From: a virus
DNA length: 24,504 nt
Virus record (IMG/VR): IMGVR_UViG_3300030329_004507
Location: 59,608-84,111 of that record
Direction: 5' to 3' (one strand)
This document shows positions 7,531 to 14,867 of the stretch, piece after piece. The translations under genes were made by a program, and so were the position numbers. Below the pieces are notes generated by a model. That model was not told the DNA's origin and made no database searches. It was given only the letters and a program-made list of their open reading frames with translations. Numbering within the stretch: the stretch's first letter is position 1; each line of letters opens with the position of its first letter.

Positions 7531-7839
7531 ATGAGTGTAATGGATCCAGGAGTTAAAACTCTCACTAGAGAAAAAACCAAACTCGAAGAACCAGGGTTAT
7601 GGGACGTTATCTTTTTAAATGATAACATCACTACTATGGAATTTGTTATAAGAGTTTTAAAACAAATATTCAATAAAACACAAGAACAAGCAGAAGCAAT
7701 CACAAGAAGAATACACGATGACGGACAAGGCGTTGTTGGGTCTTATGTACATGAAGTTGCTGAACAAAAAGGCATTGAAACAACTTTACTTGCTAGACAG
7801 GACAACTTTCCGCTACAGGTAAAGGTAAAGAAACAATGA
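7531..7839 (+). CDS. clpS: ClpS, N-degron adaptor of Clp protease
   Basis: The 102-residue protein has the ClpS core: DVIFLNDNITTMEFVIRVL, then EAITRRIHDDGQGVVGSY and an AEQK helix. ClpS recognises N-terminal bulky residues and hands substrates to ClpA (or ClpC). The binding-pocket residues Asn, Asp, Thr, the gatekeeper Met and the distant His are present, but the second Asp of the usual NDD is Asn here (NDN), which may shift specificity. There is no clpA in the window, so a host ClpA would be the partner; the neighbouring ClpX is not a known partner. It begins 2 nt after dnaK and overlaps the next gene by ATGA. Confidence 0.93.
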   Translation: MSVMDPGVKTLTREKTKLEEPGLWDVIFLNDNITTMEFVIRVLKQIFNKTQEQAEAITRRIHDDGQGVVGSYVHEVAEQKGIETTLLARQDNFPLQVKVKKQ

Positions 7840-8180
7840 GTTTAGAAAAGTTTGTTTTAGAGAATCAAAAAATATTAGAGTTAGTAAGAGATAAAGTTCC
7901 AGGACGAGATGATGTAGATATGTATTACGGTACACTTGATTATGCAACTGCAAGATTTCACACAATACTATTAAAACTTTCACAAGATAAAATACTTGAA
8001 GCAGATAATATAAAAGAAGTTGAAGAATGTTTCAATGCTATACAAGACTTTTATAAAAATGTTGAAAAATACAGATGGGGGTCGTGGTGGACAAAACCGT
8101 TTATTAAAATAGTACTGCATCGCATTGGAACCAAACGTATTCCAAAGATAAAAAAGTTGTTACAAAAACTCGATAATTAA
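7836..8180 (+). CDS. Unknown 114-residue protein
   Basis: The ATG overlaps the clpS stop (ATGA), so it is translationally coupled. It is mostly helical, acidic in the middle (ILEADNIKEVEECFNAIQDFYKN) and strongly basic at the C terminus (HRIGTKRIPKIKKLLQKL), with an aromatic YRWGSWWTKPF segment between. No signal peptide or clear membrane helix is seen, and I recognise no family. The WGSWW segment and basic end could suit membrane-surface contact. Confidence 0.75.
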   Translation: MSLEKFVLENQKILELVRDKVPGRDDVDMYYGTLDYATARFHTILLKLSQDKILEADNIKEVEECFNAIQDFYKNVEKYRWGSWWTKPFIKIVLHRIGTKRIPKIKKLLQKLDN

Positions 8181-8184
8181 CAGT

Positions 8185-8400
8185 ATGATTATGAGTAATT
8201 GGTTTTGGTGGGCAATACCAGAAAAATATGTTAGAAGATATTTGATATTTTTATGGTTAATACTGTTTATAGTGCCTGGTTATGTGTTTGGATTACAGTA
8301 CACTAAACTAGGTTTGATTGTAAATTGGTTGTGGTATGATATTATTTTTTATGGTTGGGTAAAAGTGAAAGAACAATTAGAAAAGGATTTAAACGAATGA
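8185..8400 (+). CDS. Small membrane protein
   Basis: The protein has 71 residues, with two hydrophobic, Trp-rich segments: about 19-38 (RYLIFLWLILFIVPGYVFGL) and 44-58 (LIVNWLWYDIIFYGW). A charged tail EQLEKDLNE ends it. The start may be ATG 8185 or ATG 8191; neither has a good ribosome site. It overlaps the glutaredoxin start by ATGA at 8397-8400. The function is unknown; small phage membrane proteins at such places often affect the host inner membrane. Confidence 0.7.
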   Translation: MIMSNWFWWAIPEKYVRRYLIFLWLILFIVPGYVFGLQYTKLGLIVNWLWYDIIFYGWVKVKEQLEKDLNE

Positions 8401-8636
8401 AAGCAATAGTATGGAGTAAACCAGCCTGTCCATGGTGCGACAGAGCAAAGAACCTTTTAAAAAATAAAGGTATAGAGTACGAAGAAAAAAACATAGCAGA
8501 AGGACACAAAATACAAGACTTATTAGCACTTGTACCTAATGCTAAAACAATGCCACAAATTTGGTTAGACGACGAACACCTTGGTGGTTATCCTGAATTA
8601 GAAAAAAAATTAAATGAACTTTCTGATAACCAATGA
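8397..8636 (+). CDS. Glutaredoxin
   Basis: The 79-residue protein starts at ATG 8397, inside the stop of the previous gene; longer versions upstream would read through the neighbour's coding region and are unlikely. The thioredoxin fold shows active site C11-P-W-C14, the cis-proline loop TMPQIW and the glutathione-site GG (LGGYPEL). It reduces disulfides using glutathione, and in phages commonly serves ribonucleotide reductase. Dithiol CPWC differs from the monothiol CGFS type used in Fe-S transfer, so a redox role is more likely than cluster delivery, even though Fe-S genes lie 3.5 kb away. Confidence 0.93.
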   Translation: MKAIVWSKPACPWCDRAKNLLKNKGIEYEEKNIAEGHKIQDLLALVPNAKTMPQIWLDDEHLGGYPELEKKLNELSDNQ

Positions 8637-9690
8637 TAAAGACTATAAAAACGACTTTAGTCTAAACGAAATTAATCACAAAAATTATAAAATACTTTTT
8701 GATGACAACTGGACTCGTGATAACAATAGTATAACAAAAGGAACAGCAAATAATTATTGCACCATTAAGTTTGACGACACTATTGAAATAACACACAACG
8801 AATTAAGAGACTTTCCACTTTGGTATGATGAACATACCTGCAGTAATTTTACAAAACTAGACAACTATGTTCCTGTTGATGGAATATTAAAGCACGATAG
8901 TGAATGGCATTTAACATATCAAAAAGGGTTTTATGATAAACCAGAGTCTTGTGGTTGTGGTAGATCAACTGTTGCAAGATGTGTTGGTTGGCATAGTTTT
9001 GACGAAGAACCTTATGCAGTAGCACTTATTAAAAAAGTATTACTAGATAATACTAAAGCATTTCTTAAATGTAATACACTAGACATATTAGTACCAAATA
9101 ATAACGGACTTGATACATTAACAGTTAGAAGTGTTTTAGATTATTTGAATGTTGATTACAAATTATTTGACATTGAGAAAAAAGATTATCAAAAACTACA
9201 AGCAACATTAGAGTTAGATTACTATGGCTTTAATCAAATACAAGAAATAGGATCTCCTCAATGTATTGTTACAGGATTCTATGGAGATGAATACATTTTA
9301 AGAAATCCTTTTTATGTTCAAAACATATTAAAAAATAGAGGCAAAGATCTTATTGAAATATTTGATTCAAATCCAACTTGCTATATGAGAGAATTTTTTG
9401 ATTTAGTATATAGAAAAAAATGTAAAAAAGTTGAACCTGTTAATATAGATAAGTTAAGTCAAATGATTTGCAATGATATACAGGTTTGGCATATTAATAA
9501 TACTATGCTTTTCACACCGTTTAAAGACAAACGATTATTAAAATTATTAGAATGTGACAGCAACATAATAGTTTCACAAGTTACAGATGGCAAATTATCT
9601 AAAACAGTTATAGAACATTTCAATAAAGACTTATTAAAGTTGTTAGATAAGAGTAAGAACAATGCTGACCCGCATTGGTTTTGGCAATAG
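8614..9690 (+). CDS. Degenerate PP-loop (asparagine-synthase-like) protein with CDGSH-like Cys/His motif
   Basis: The 358-residue protein overlaps the glutaredoxin by 23 nt. Residues 156-186 read like the start of a PP-loop ATPase (ILVPNNNGLDTLTVRSVLDYL), but the SGGLDS loop that grips ATP is NNGLDT (163-168). A later PFKDKRLLKLLE resembles the PFLDxRL element of asparagine-synthase C-terminal domains. Residues 113-127 carry C-x-C-x2-S-x4-C-x-G-x-H, also found in the microprotein at 13911. It may have lost ATP pyrophosphatase activity or use a changed loop. It converges with the minus-strand pair with no gap between stop codons (9690/9691). The family assignment rests on motif pattern only. 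Confidence 0.7.
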   Translation: MNFLITNDKDYKNDFSLNEINHKNYKILFDDNWTRDNNSITKGTANNYCTIKFDDTIEITHNELRDFPLWYDEHTCSNFTKLDNYVPVDGILKHDSEWHLTYQKGFYDKPESCGCGRSTVARCVGWHSFDEEPYAVALIKKVLLDNTKAFLKCNTLDILVPNNNGLDTLTVRSVLDYLNVDYKLFDIEKKDYQKLQATLELDYYGFNQIQEIGSPQCIVTGFYGDEYILRNPFYVQNILKNRGKDLIEIFDSNPTCYMREFFDLVYRKKCKKVEPVNIDKLSQMICNDIQVWHINNTMLFTPFKDKRLLKLLECDSNIIVSQVTDGKLSKTVIEHFNKDLLKLLDKSKNNADPHWFWQ

Positions 9691-10773
9691 TTAAGAGTGC
9701 TTATGAAACATATTGCCTGTCTCGTTCAAATAAGATACAACTAAATCGTGATTTTCAAATAAAGGCACAAAATTAAATAGTTTTTGATTTACACCATCCT
9801 CCACAAGATGTTTATGTTCTGCGTACCATAATAAATCATCTCCACTCTTAGCATTATGAACACTATTTGTTTTTTCAAATCCTAATATATCACACCAGTA
9901 TGTTTGCTTGTCCTTATACTTTTCAACTATATCATTTGCAGGAAATTTTTCCATAAGTCCTATTAGCAATTCATTTCCAAATCTATTTGTACTGTACATT
10001 GTGTCATACTTTGATATGTCTTTTGTTTTACAAAACTTAAATGCTTGTCTAAAGCCTTCTATTGGAAACATTTTTCCTAATGTGCAAGTTACAGTATCAA
10101 TACAAGGATAACTTAAATTAAGAAAAAAATCATGTTGGAACCATGCCCAGCAAACATCAACCAATATAGGGACATTTATTGCACTACATTTCTTGAATAG
10201 TTCATATATCCATTTTGGAGTTTCATATGTTCCATGCAAAGGCAGACTTATTATAATGCAATCGTTATAATTGATATCGTCAGGATCGCTAAAATATTCT
10301 GCGTCTACTTTATAGTGTTTAAGATGAGTTTTGTTCCAATATTCCTCCTGATGGATTCTAACCTTTCTGCCTGTATTCTTTTGTAAGAACTCTATCACAG
10401 CATTCCTTGTAGAAGGCATAGAAAGTAAAGATAAATGATCTCCTATGTGCAAATGATTGCTGGTCCATTTTTTTGCAACTTCAACTAATTTATCATGCTG
10501 GTCAAGATCCTGATGGACTTTCCATAAGTCCATTTTAAAATTTTTTATAAATTCAACGTGCTCTGGATCTCGCAAGGCTCTTACATCACAGAATAAGTGT
10601 TTTGCTCTACCATAAATTGATTTAAAGTCTTTGGATATTTTATCCCATTCTCTTTCTCCTCTAGGTGCTTTCCCTTGTGACTGTGCATTCGCAATCAACA
10701 TCGCTAATTCAAATAAAAATTTAAATCTAGGAGATCTTGTTAATGTATTCCAATGTGCTTCTGTATAAATCAT
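9691..10773 (-). CDS. PLP-dependent aminotransferase-like protein (fold type I)
   Basis: The protein has 360 residues from the ATG at 10773. A TTG at 10797 would add eight residues and is less likely. Counted from that TTG, D214 (VDVCWAWF) sits where the PLP-ring Asp lies, K242 (TLGKMFP) is the likely Schiff-base Lys and R250 (EGFRQAF) matches the G-x-R after it. The N-terminal 110 residues are helical and unusual. The order D, about 28 residues, K, eight residues, R is as in aspartate-aminotransferase-fold enzymes. The substrate is unknown. It overlaps the 3' end of the radical SAM gene by 47 nt on the same strand, so the two form an operon and probably one pathway. Confidence 0.72.
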   Translation of the reverse strand: MIYTEAHWNTLTRSPRFKFLFELAMLIANAQSQGKAPRGEREWDKISKDFKSIYGRAKHLFCDVRALRDPEHVEFIKNFKMDLWKVHQDLDQHDKLVEVAKKWTSNHLHIGDHLSLLSMPSTRNAVIEFLQKNTGRKVRIHQEEYWNKTHLKHYKVDAEYFSDPDDINYNDCIIISLPLHGTYETPKWIYELFKKCSAINVPILVDVCWAWFQHDFFLNLSYPCIDTVTCTLGKMFPIEGFRQAFKFCKTKDISKYDTMYSTNRFGNELLIGLMEKFPANDIVEKYKDKQTYWCDILGFEKTNSVHNAKSGDDLLWYAEHKHLVEDGVNQKLFNFVPLFENHDLVVSYLNETGNMFHKHS

Positions 10774-11872
10774 AGTCCTGTTCAAATTGTCCTTCAATTT
10801 TGTTTTGGTTGTATACTAAATGCCATTCGGGCATAAAGTCTGTTATCTTTGTGTTCCAATGCTTATCTAATTTCCTTACAAACTCAAGGCAACTATCTGT
10901 AGGTTCGTCCTGCAGGAAATTAGTAAATCTTTTATCAACTAAATGTTTCAATGAATTAGGTAAATTTTTTGGGTGTAGTGCTTCTGGCTCATGAACCAAA
11001 CTCATTTGAGTCATGTGTAATTTTCTTTCATTGCACCAGTCTATTAATTCTGGTAGACATAAAATATTAATTGCAGATATTACTGGCTGGATTATTACAT
11101 TTAATCTATTTCTCTGTAATTTTTCAATGTTATCAACTATTGTGTTCCAATCCGCTCCAGGACGAATGTATTCATGTTTTTTGCCCACTGCATCTAAACT
11201 TACAATAACCACAACCTCTTTAAATTTTTTAAGGTTATTAATAAGTCCATCGTTTAGAAGCATGGCATTTGTTGTCACATATATGGTTATATTTTTTGCG
11301 TGATCGTTATCAACAAGCCATTGTATTAGTTTGTGTATTCTTTTGTTGTAAAAAGGTTCACCTCCCATAAGATCTATATACCTTACAGACTCAGCATTTT
11401 CTCTGATTATCTCTTCACTTTCAAAATCATATTTGTATGGTTGTTTCAAAGGCATTCCAATCGCCTCCCATACATTATAAACTTTACTGCTTACATGACT
11501 TTGGCACATTCTACACGCCAGATTACAACTAGCACCAGCCAATAATTTAATTTGTATTGGTTTTAGAACAGCGGCCTTTTTATCCAAAAGGTCTTTGTGT
11601 ACATCAAGCCTTGATTCGTTTACACTCTGCCTCATAGATTTTTTACCAGTATCTTCATCCTTGTAGCACTTCCAACATCCTGCCGGTCTCTGACCAAGCC
11701 TCATCTGTTGTCTAACATTTTCCATTTCGTTGCTTTTCCAATATGCTTCAAAATTGTGATGTGGTTTGTTCTGTGCTTGGTAAACACAACAGGGTGCAAA
11801 CGACGGGTTCGATGTGTCCGCATTTCTGTCTAAACTAATCCATGGTAATATGCAAAGGTTTTTCTTATTCAT
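10727..11872 (-). CDS. Radical SAM protein with N-terminal auxiliary-cluster cysteines (twitch/SPASM-like)
   Basis: The 381-residue protein has the radical SAM cluster motif C116-x3-C120-x2-C123 (CNLACRMC), followed by MGGEPF, the SAM-binding GGE. Before it, residues 1-90 have C7 (CILPW), C28-C29 and C66-x2-C69 (AGCWKCYKDEDTG), the arrangement of proteins annotated as twitch-domain radical SAM. These probably hold a second Fe-S cluster. Enzymes with this layout act on peptides or small molecules; the substrate here is unknown. It starts an operon with the aminotransferase-like gene, reads from the divergent region 11873-11968 and is oriented against most of the window. It would need Fe-S clusters, which fits the nearby Suf genes. 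Confidence 0.88.
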   Translation of the reverse strand: MNKKNLCILPWISLDRNADTSNPSFAPCCVYQAQNKPHHNFEAYWKSNEMENVRQQMRLGQRPAGCWKCYKDEDTGKKSMRQSVNESRLDVHKDLLDKKAAVLKPIQIKLLAGASCNLACRMCQSHVSSKVYNVWEAIGMPLKQPYKYDFESEEIIRENAESVRYIDLMGGEPFYNKRIHKLIQWLVDNDHAKNITIYVTTNAMLLNDGLINNLKKFKEVVVIVSLDAVGKKHEYIRPGADWNTIVDNIEKLQRNRLNVIIQPVISAINILCLPELIDWCNERKLHMTQMSLVHEPEALHPKNLPNSLKHLVDKRFTNFLQDEPTDSCLEFVRKLDKHWNTKITDFMPEWHLVYNQNKIEGQFEQDYDLYRSTLEYINKIS

Positions 11873-11892
11873 ATTTTAATATTTAAGTATAC

Positions 11893-11949
11893 TATAAATA
11901 CTGACAAAATTAAACCACGACGTTGACAAATACCAAGATCTGTTATACA
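11893..11949 (+). promoter_or_regulatory. Promoter region of the Fe-S operon
   Basis: TTGACA (11923-11928) is followed after 15 nt by TATACA (11944-11949), with TG at 11941-11942 as extended -10. The core TGTTATA matches the hsp20 and dnaK promoters. Upstream, an exact late-type TATAAATA lies at 11893-11900. Together they would allow early and late transcription toward 11969. The region is also the divergent start region of the minus-strand radical SAM gene; no convincing minus-strand -35/-10 pair was chosen. Confidence 0.6.
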
Positions 11950-11968
11950 ATTATACATAGGAGAATAC

Positions 11969-12157
11969 ATGATAAAAAAAGCACTTATAAAAAAACTAGA
12001 AGGTGAAATATACCAAATAGAAGCCAACATTAGAATATACCTAGATAGTCCTACTCAAACAGTAGCAGATCATATTGATTACACTGGAACTGTTGAGAAA
12101 GAATTAGAAAAGTTATCTAGTGCCAAAGAAAAATTAGAGGCAATAAAAAGTTTCTAG
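11969..12157 (+). CDS. Small coiled-coil protein
   Basis: The 62-residue protein has an AGGAG ribosome site at 11959-11963, 5 nt before ATG. It is nearly all helical with heptad-like Leu/Ile spacing (IKKLEGEIYQIEANIRIYL ... VEKELEKLSSAKEKLEAI), interrupted by a DSPTQTVADH loop, so it likely forms a helical hairpin. Similar small proteins are, from memory, common in T4-like marine phages. The function is unknown. It is the first gene of the Fe-S operon; the ferredoxin starts with the base after its TAG. Confidence 0.75.
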   Translation: MIKKALIKKLEGEIYQIEANIRIYLDSPTQTVADHIDYTGTVEKELEKLSSAKEKLEAIKSF

Positions 12158-12481
12158 GTGACGTACACAGTCAACGACAAGTGTATAATGTGTAAGCACA
12201 CAGATTGCGTTGAAGTATGTCCAGTGGATTGTTTTTATGAGGGCGAAAATATGCTTGTCATTAATCCAGACGAGTGTATTGACTGTGGAGTATGTGAACC
12301 AGAGTGTCCAGAAGATGCAATACTCCCAGACACAGATGAAGAAGGTGCAAAATGGGTAGAGTTTAATGGCAAATGGTCACAACAATGGGCAGTGCTTACA
12401 ACTAAAAAAGATTCATTGGACCCAGACGGCAAACACAAAAACGAGCCAGATAAACTCAATAAGTATTTTAGAGACAAATGA
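12158..12481 (+). CDS. fdxA: Seven-iron ferredoxin (FdxA type)
   Basis: The 107-residue protein starts with GTG directly after the preceding stop. Its cysteines match the 7Fe-8S ferredoxins exactly: C9, C17 and C50 for the [3Fe-4S] cluster, and C21, C40, C43 and C46 for the [4Fe-4S] cluster, with the sequences [13 protein letters not shown] and [14 protein letters not shown]. It carries low-potential electrons in the cytoplasm. Sequence detail ([20 protein letters not shown]) is the alphaproteobacterial form, suggesting capture from such a host. Its stop overlaps the sufB start (ATGA at 12478-12481). It could feed electrons to Fe-S assembly, to the radical SAM enzyme, or to ribonucleotide reduction; context favours the first two. 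Confidence 0.95.
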   Translation: MTYTVNDKCIMCKHTDCVEVCPVDCFYEGENMLVINPDECIDCGVCEPECPEDAILPDTDEEGAKWVEFNGKWSQQWAVLTTKKDSLDPDGKHKNEPDKLNKYFRDK

Positions 12482-13911
12482 GTGATGTATTACAAGAAAG
12501 ACTTAACAAAAAATATGATGCAGGGTTTACAACAAACGTTGAATCAGAGACACTTCCTCCAGGCTTAAACGAAAACACAATAAAACAAATATCAAAAATT
12601 AAACAAGAACCCGATTGGTTATTAAAATTTAGATTAAAAGCATATCAACGTTGGACAAAATTAGAACAACCTAATTGGGCAAATCTTGATATAGAACCTA
12701 TTGACTTCCAATCAATAAGTTATTACTCTGCACCTAAAAAAGGACCTGCAAGTTATGATGATGTAGATCCTGAAATTAAAAAAGATTTTGAAAAGTTAGG
12801 AATACCTTTGTCTGAACGTGCCAAACTAGCAGGTGTGGCTGTTGATGCAGTATTTGATTCTGTATCTGTTGCAACAACATTTCAAAAAGATTTAGCAAAA
12901 CAAGGTATTATATTTTGTTCATTTTCAGAAGCAGTTAAAAATCATCCAGACCTTGTTAAAAAATATTTAGGCTCAGTAATACCCATAAGCGATCATTCAT
13001 TTGCCGCTTTAAACTCTGCTGTGTTTACAGATGGATCATTTGTTTATATTCCACCTAATACAAGATGTCCTATGGAACTGTCTACATATTTTAGAATTAA
13101 TGCGGCCAACACAGGACAGTTTGAAAGAACTTTAATTATAGCAGACAAAGGCAGTTATGTAAGTTACCTTGAAGGATGTACTGCACCAATGAGAGATGAG
13201 AATCAATTACACGCCGCTAATGTAGAACTTGTTGCATTGGATGACGCAGAAATAAAATATTCAACAATACAAAATTGGTATCCTGGAGATCCGGTTACAG
13301 GCAAAGGTGGCATATACAATTTTGTAACCAAACGTGGTAAATGCAAAGGACGTAACTCAAAAATTACCTGGACGCAATTTGAAACAGGGTCTAGACTAAC
13401 TTGGAAATATCCTTCTTGTTTGCTAATGGGAGATAACTCAGTAGGAGAATTTTATTCAGTTGCATTAACTAATGGTAGACAACAAGCGGATACAGGTACT
13501 AAAATGATACATATGGGTAAAAATACTAAGAGCACAATTATATCAAAAGGTATATCTGTAGGTCATTCTAAAAACACATACAGAGGATTAGTTAGAGTTA
13601 TGAAGAAAGCAGATAACTCAAAAAACTTTACTCAATGCGATTCATTAATGTTGGGTAGTAGTTGTCATGCAAGTACTATACCATATATTGAAAATAGAAA
13701 CAGTACAAGTAATTGTAATCACGAAGCAACAACATCTAAACTTGATGATGAACAATTATTCTATGTGATGCAAAGAGGACTTAAAGAAGAAGATGCTAGA
13801 AATTTAATCATAGCAGGATTTTGTAAAGAGATATTTCAAAAACTACCAATGGAATTTGCCGTAGAGGCCAATAAACTATTAGAAGTAAGCATGGAAGGAT
13901 CAATTGGATAA
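12478..13911 (+). CDS. sufB: SufB, Fe-S cluster scaffold subunit
   Basis: The complete protein has 477 residues. The middle is the repetitive beta-helix of SufB/SufD. The conserved 3' block has [19 protein letters not shown], followed by [16 protein letters not shown], with the His-Glu pair that lines the assembly site and cysteines around it. In bacteria SufB works with SufC (ATPase) and SufD to build [Fe-S] clusters; neither SufC nor SufD is here, so it would have to join host SufC/D or act as a SufB-only scaffold. It overlaps the ferredoxin by ATGA and the CDGSH-like microprotein by one base (TAATG). Confidence 0.97.
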   Translation: MSDVLQERLNKKYDAGFTTNVESETLPPGLNENTIKQISKIKQEPDWLLKFRLKAYQRWTKLEQPNWANLDIEPIDFQSISYYSAPKKGPASYDDVDPEIKKDFEKLGIPLSERAKLAGVAVDAVFDSVSVATTFQKDLAKQGIIFCSFSEAVKNHPDLVKKYLGSVIPISDHSFAALNSAVFTDGSFVYIPPNTRCPMELSTYFRINAANTGQFERTLIIADKGSYVSYLEGCTAPMRDENQLHAANVELVALDDAEIKYSTIQNWYPGDPVTGKGGIYNFVTKRGKCKGRNSKITWTQFETGSRLTWKYPSCLLMGDNSVGEFYSVALTNGRQQADTGTKMIHMGKNTKSTIISKGISVGHSKNTYRGLVRVMKKADNSKNFTQCDSLMLGSSCHASTIPYIENRNSTSNCNHEATTSKLDDEQLFYVMQRGLKEEDARNLIIAGFCKEIFQKLPMEFAVEANKLLEVSMEGSIG

Positions 13912-14072
13912 TGGCCTGCAGATGTGGACGATCTCCAACAGGAGTATGCGTTGGTTGGCACAGTTTAACTGAAGAAAAATATTTAGAATATAAAAAAATA
14001 TATGATGAACTTACAGAAGAAGAAAAGAAAATTGCATTTCACGCCAGAGCAGTGGACGGATTAGGAGAATAA
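13911..14072 (+). CDS. CDGSH-like Cys/His microprotein between sufB and sufE
   Basis: The 53-residue protein starts at ATG 13911 in a TAATG overlap with sufB, and its own stop overlaps the sufE ATG in another TAATG. The N terminus has C3-x-C5-x2-S8-x4-C13-x-G15-x-H17. CDGSH [2Fe-2S] proteins use C-x-C-x2-S-x3-P-x-C-D-G-S-H, so the three-Cys/one-His ligand order is kept with one residue fewer in the loop. The rest is an acidic helix (EEKYLEYKKIYDELTEEEKK) and a short HARAVDG tail. The near-identical motif in 8614-9690 shows that it is a real module. It could bind an Fe-S cluster or zinc. Coding is supported by the exact coupling on both sides. Confidence 0.8.
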   Translation: MACRCGRSPTGVCVGWHSLTEEKYLEYKKIYDELTEEEKKIAFHARAVDGLGE

Positions 14073-14476
14073 TGATACTAGATAAAATTAAAGAACGAGG
14101 CGAACTAATGGCACCACTTGAAGGACATGACAGATTACAATATATTATCGATGAGGCAAAAAATGCAGAACCTTTAGAAGACAAATTTAAAATAAATGAA
14201 AACAAAATACGTGGATGTGTATCTAACCTTTGGGTAGTAGGAGAAATTTTAGAAAATGGCACAATGAAATATAATCATGACGCAGAGTCTTTTATTACAA
14301 AAGGAACTGCAAAAATAATAATAGATATGGTAAACGGTGAACATAGAAGCGAAGTTGCAAATCTAACATTAGAAAACTTTCAAGCATTAGGAATCAGAGA
14401 GTTACTTACAATGCAGAGACAAATAGGATTTGCAAGTTTAATAGAAAAAATAATAAGGATAGCACATGACAATTAA
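14072..14476 (+). CDS. sufE: SufE, sulfur-transfer partner of cysteine desulfurase
   Basis: The protein has 134 residues. The catalytic Cys is in KIRGCVSNLWV, the family's GCqS loop; other family features are LQYIIDEAKNAEPL near the start and a helical C terminus (LGIRELLTMQRQIGFASLI). SufE takes persulfide sulfur from SufS and passes it to SufB. No SufS is in the window, so a host desulfurase would be the donor. It starts with a one-base overlap with the microprotein stop and ends 11 nt inside sufT. Confidence 0.96.
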   Translation: MILDKIKERGELMAPLEGHDRLQYIIDEAKNAEPLEDKFKINENKIRGCVSNLWVVGEILENGTMKYNHDAESFITKGTAKIIIDMVNGEHRSEVANLTLENFQALGIRELLTMQRQIGFASLIEKIIRIAHDN

Positions 14477-14867
14477 TATGCCTCCAGGGTGGACTCCTCA
14501 ACCACATACAAATATAGATCCTAGTCTACACGCGACATTGGACGATATAAAAGATAATCAAGAAATGAAAGATGAATATATTGGATACATCACAGAAAAA
14601 CTTAAAGAAGTATATGATCCAGAAATATCTATAGACATATACAATTTAGGTTTAATTTATGATGTAAAAATAACTGAAGAAAGATATGTATTTGTATTAA
14701 TGAGTTTGACATCAGCATTTTGTCCAGCCGCTGATACAATACCTTTAGATGTACAACAGAAAATTGAAAGCATACCAGGACTAAAATGCAAGGTTAAAAT
14801 AACTATGCAACCTCAATGGGGTCGTGAAATGATTAATCCTGATATGCGAGACTTAATGGGACTATGA
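14466..14867 (+). CDS. sufT: SufT / MIP18-family (DUF59) Fe-S protein maturation factor
   Basis: The 133-residue protein has the MIP18-like domain from about 37 on: VYDPEISIDIYNLGLIYDVKI, then MSLTSAFCPAADTIPLDV with the reactive Cys, VKITMQPQWGREM, and an RDLMGL end. These proteins help to insert Fe-S clusters into target proteins and are often the last gene of suf operons. The N-terminal 36 residues (Pro-rich, then acidic) are an extension. It overlaps sufE by 11 nt and thyX by ATGA, so order and spacing fit one translational unit. Confidence 0.93.
   Translation: MTINMPPGWTPQPHTNIDPSLHATLDDIKDNQEMKDEYIGYITEKLKEVYDPEISIDIYNLGLIYDVKITEERYVFVLMSLTSAFCPAADTIPLDVQQKIESIPGLKCKVKITMQPQWGREMINPDMRDLMGL

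Noticed and set aside
8355-8396. Upstream in-frame start giving a 93-residue glutaredoxin
   Set aside because: The extra 14 residues lie inside the preceding small membrane gene; the ATG at 8397 fits the family start and an ATGA overlap.
11873-11968. Minus-strand promoter for the radical SAM gene
   Set aside because: TTGTCA and TAAATA-like hexamers occur, but no pair with good spacing stands out in this A+T-rich region, so none is annotated.
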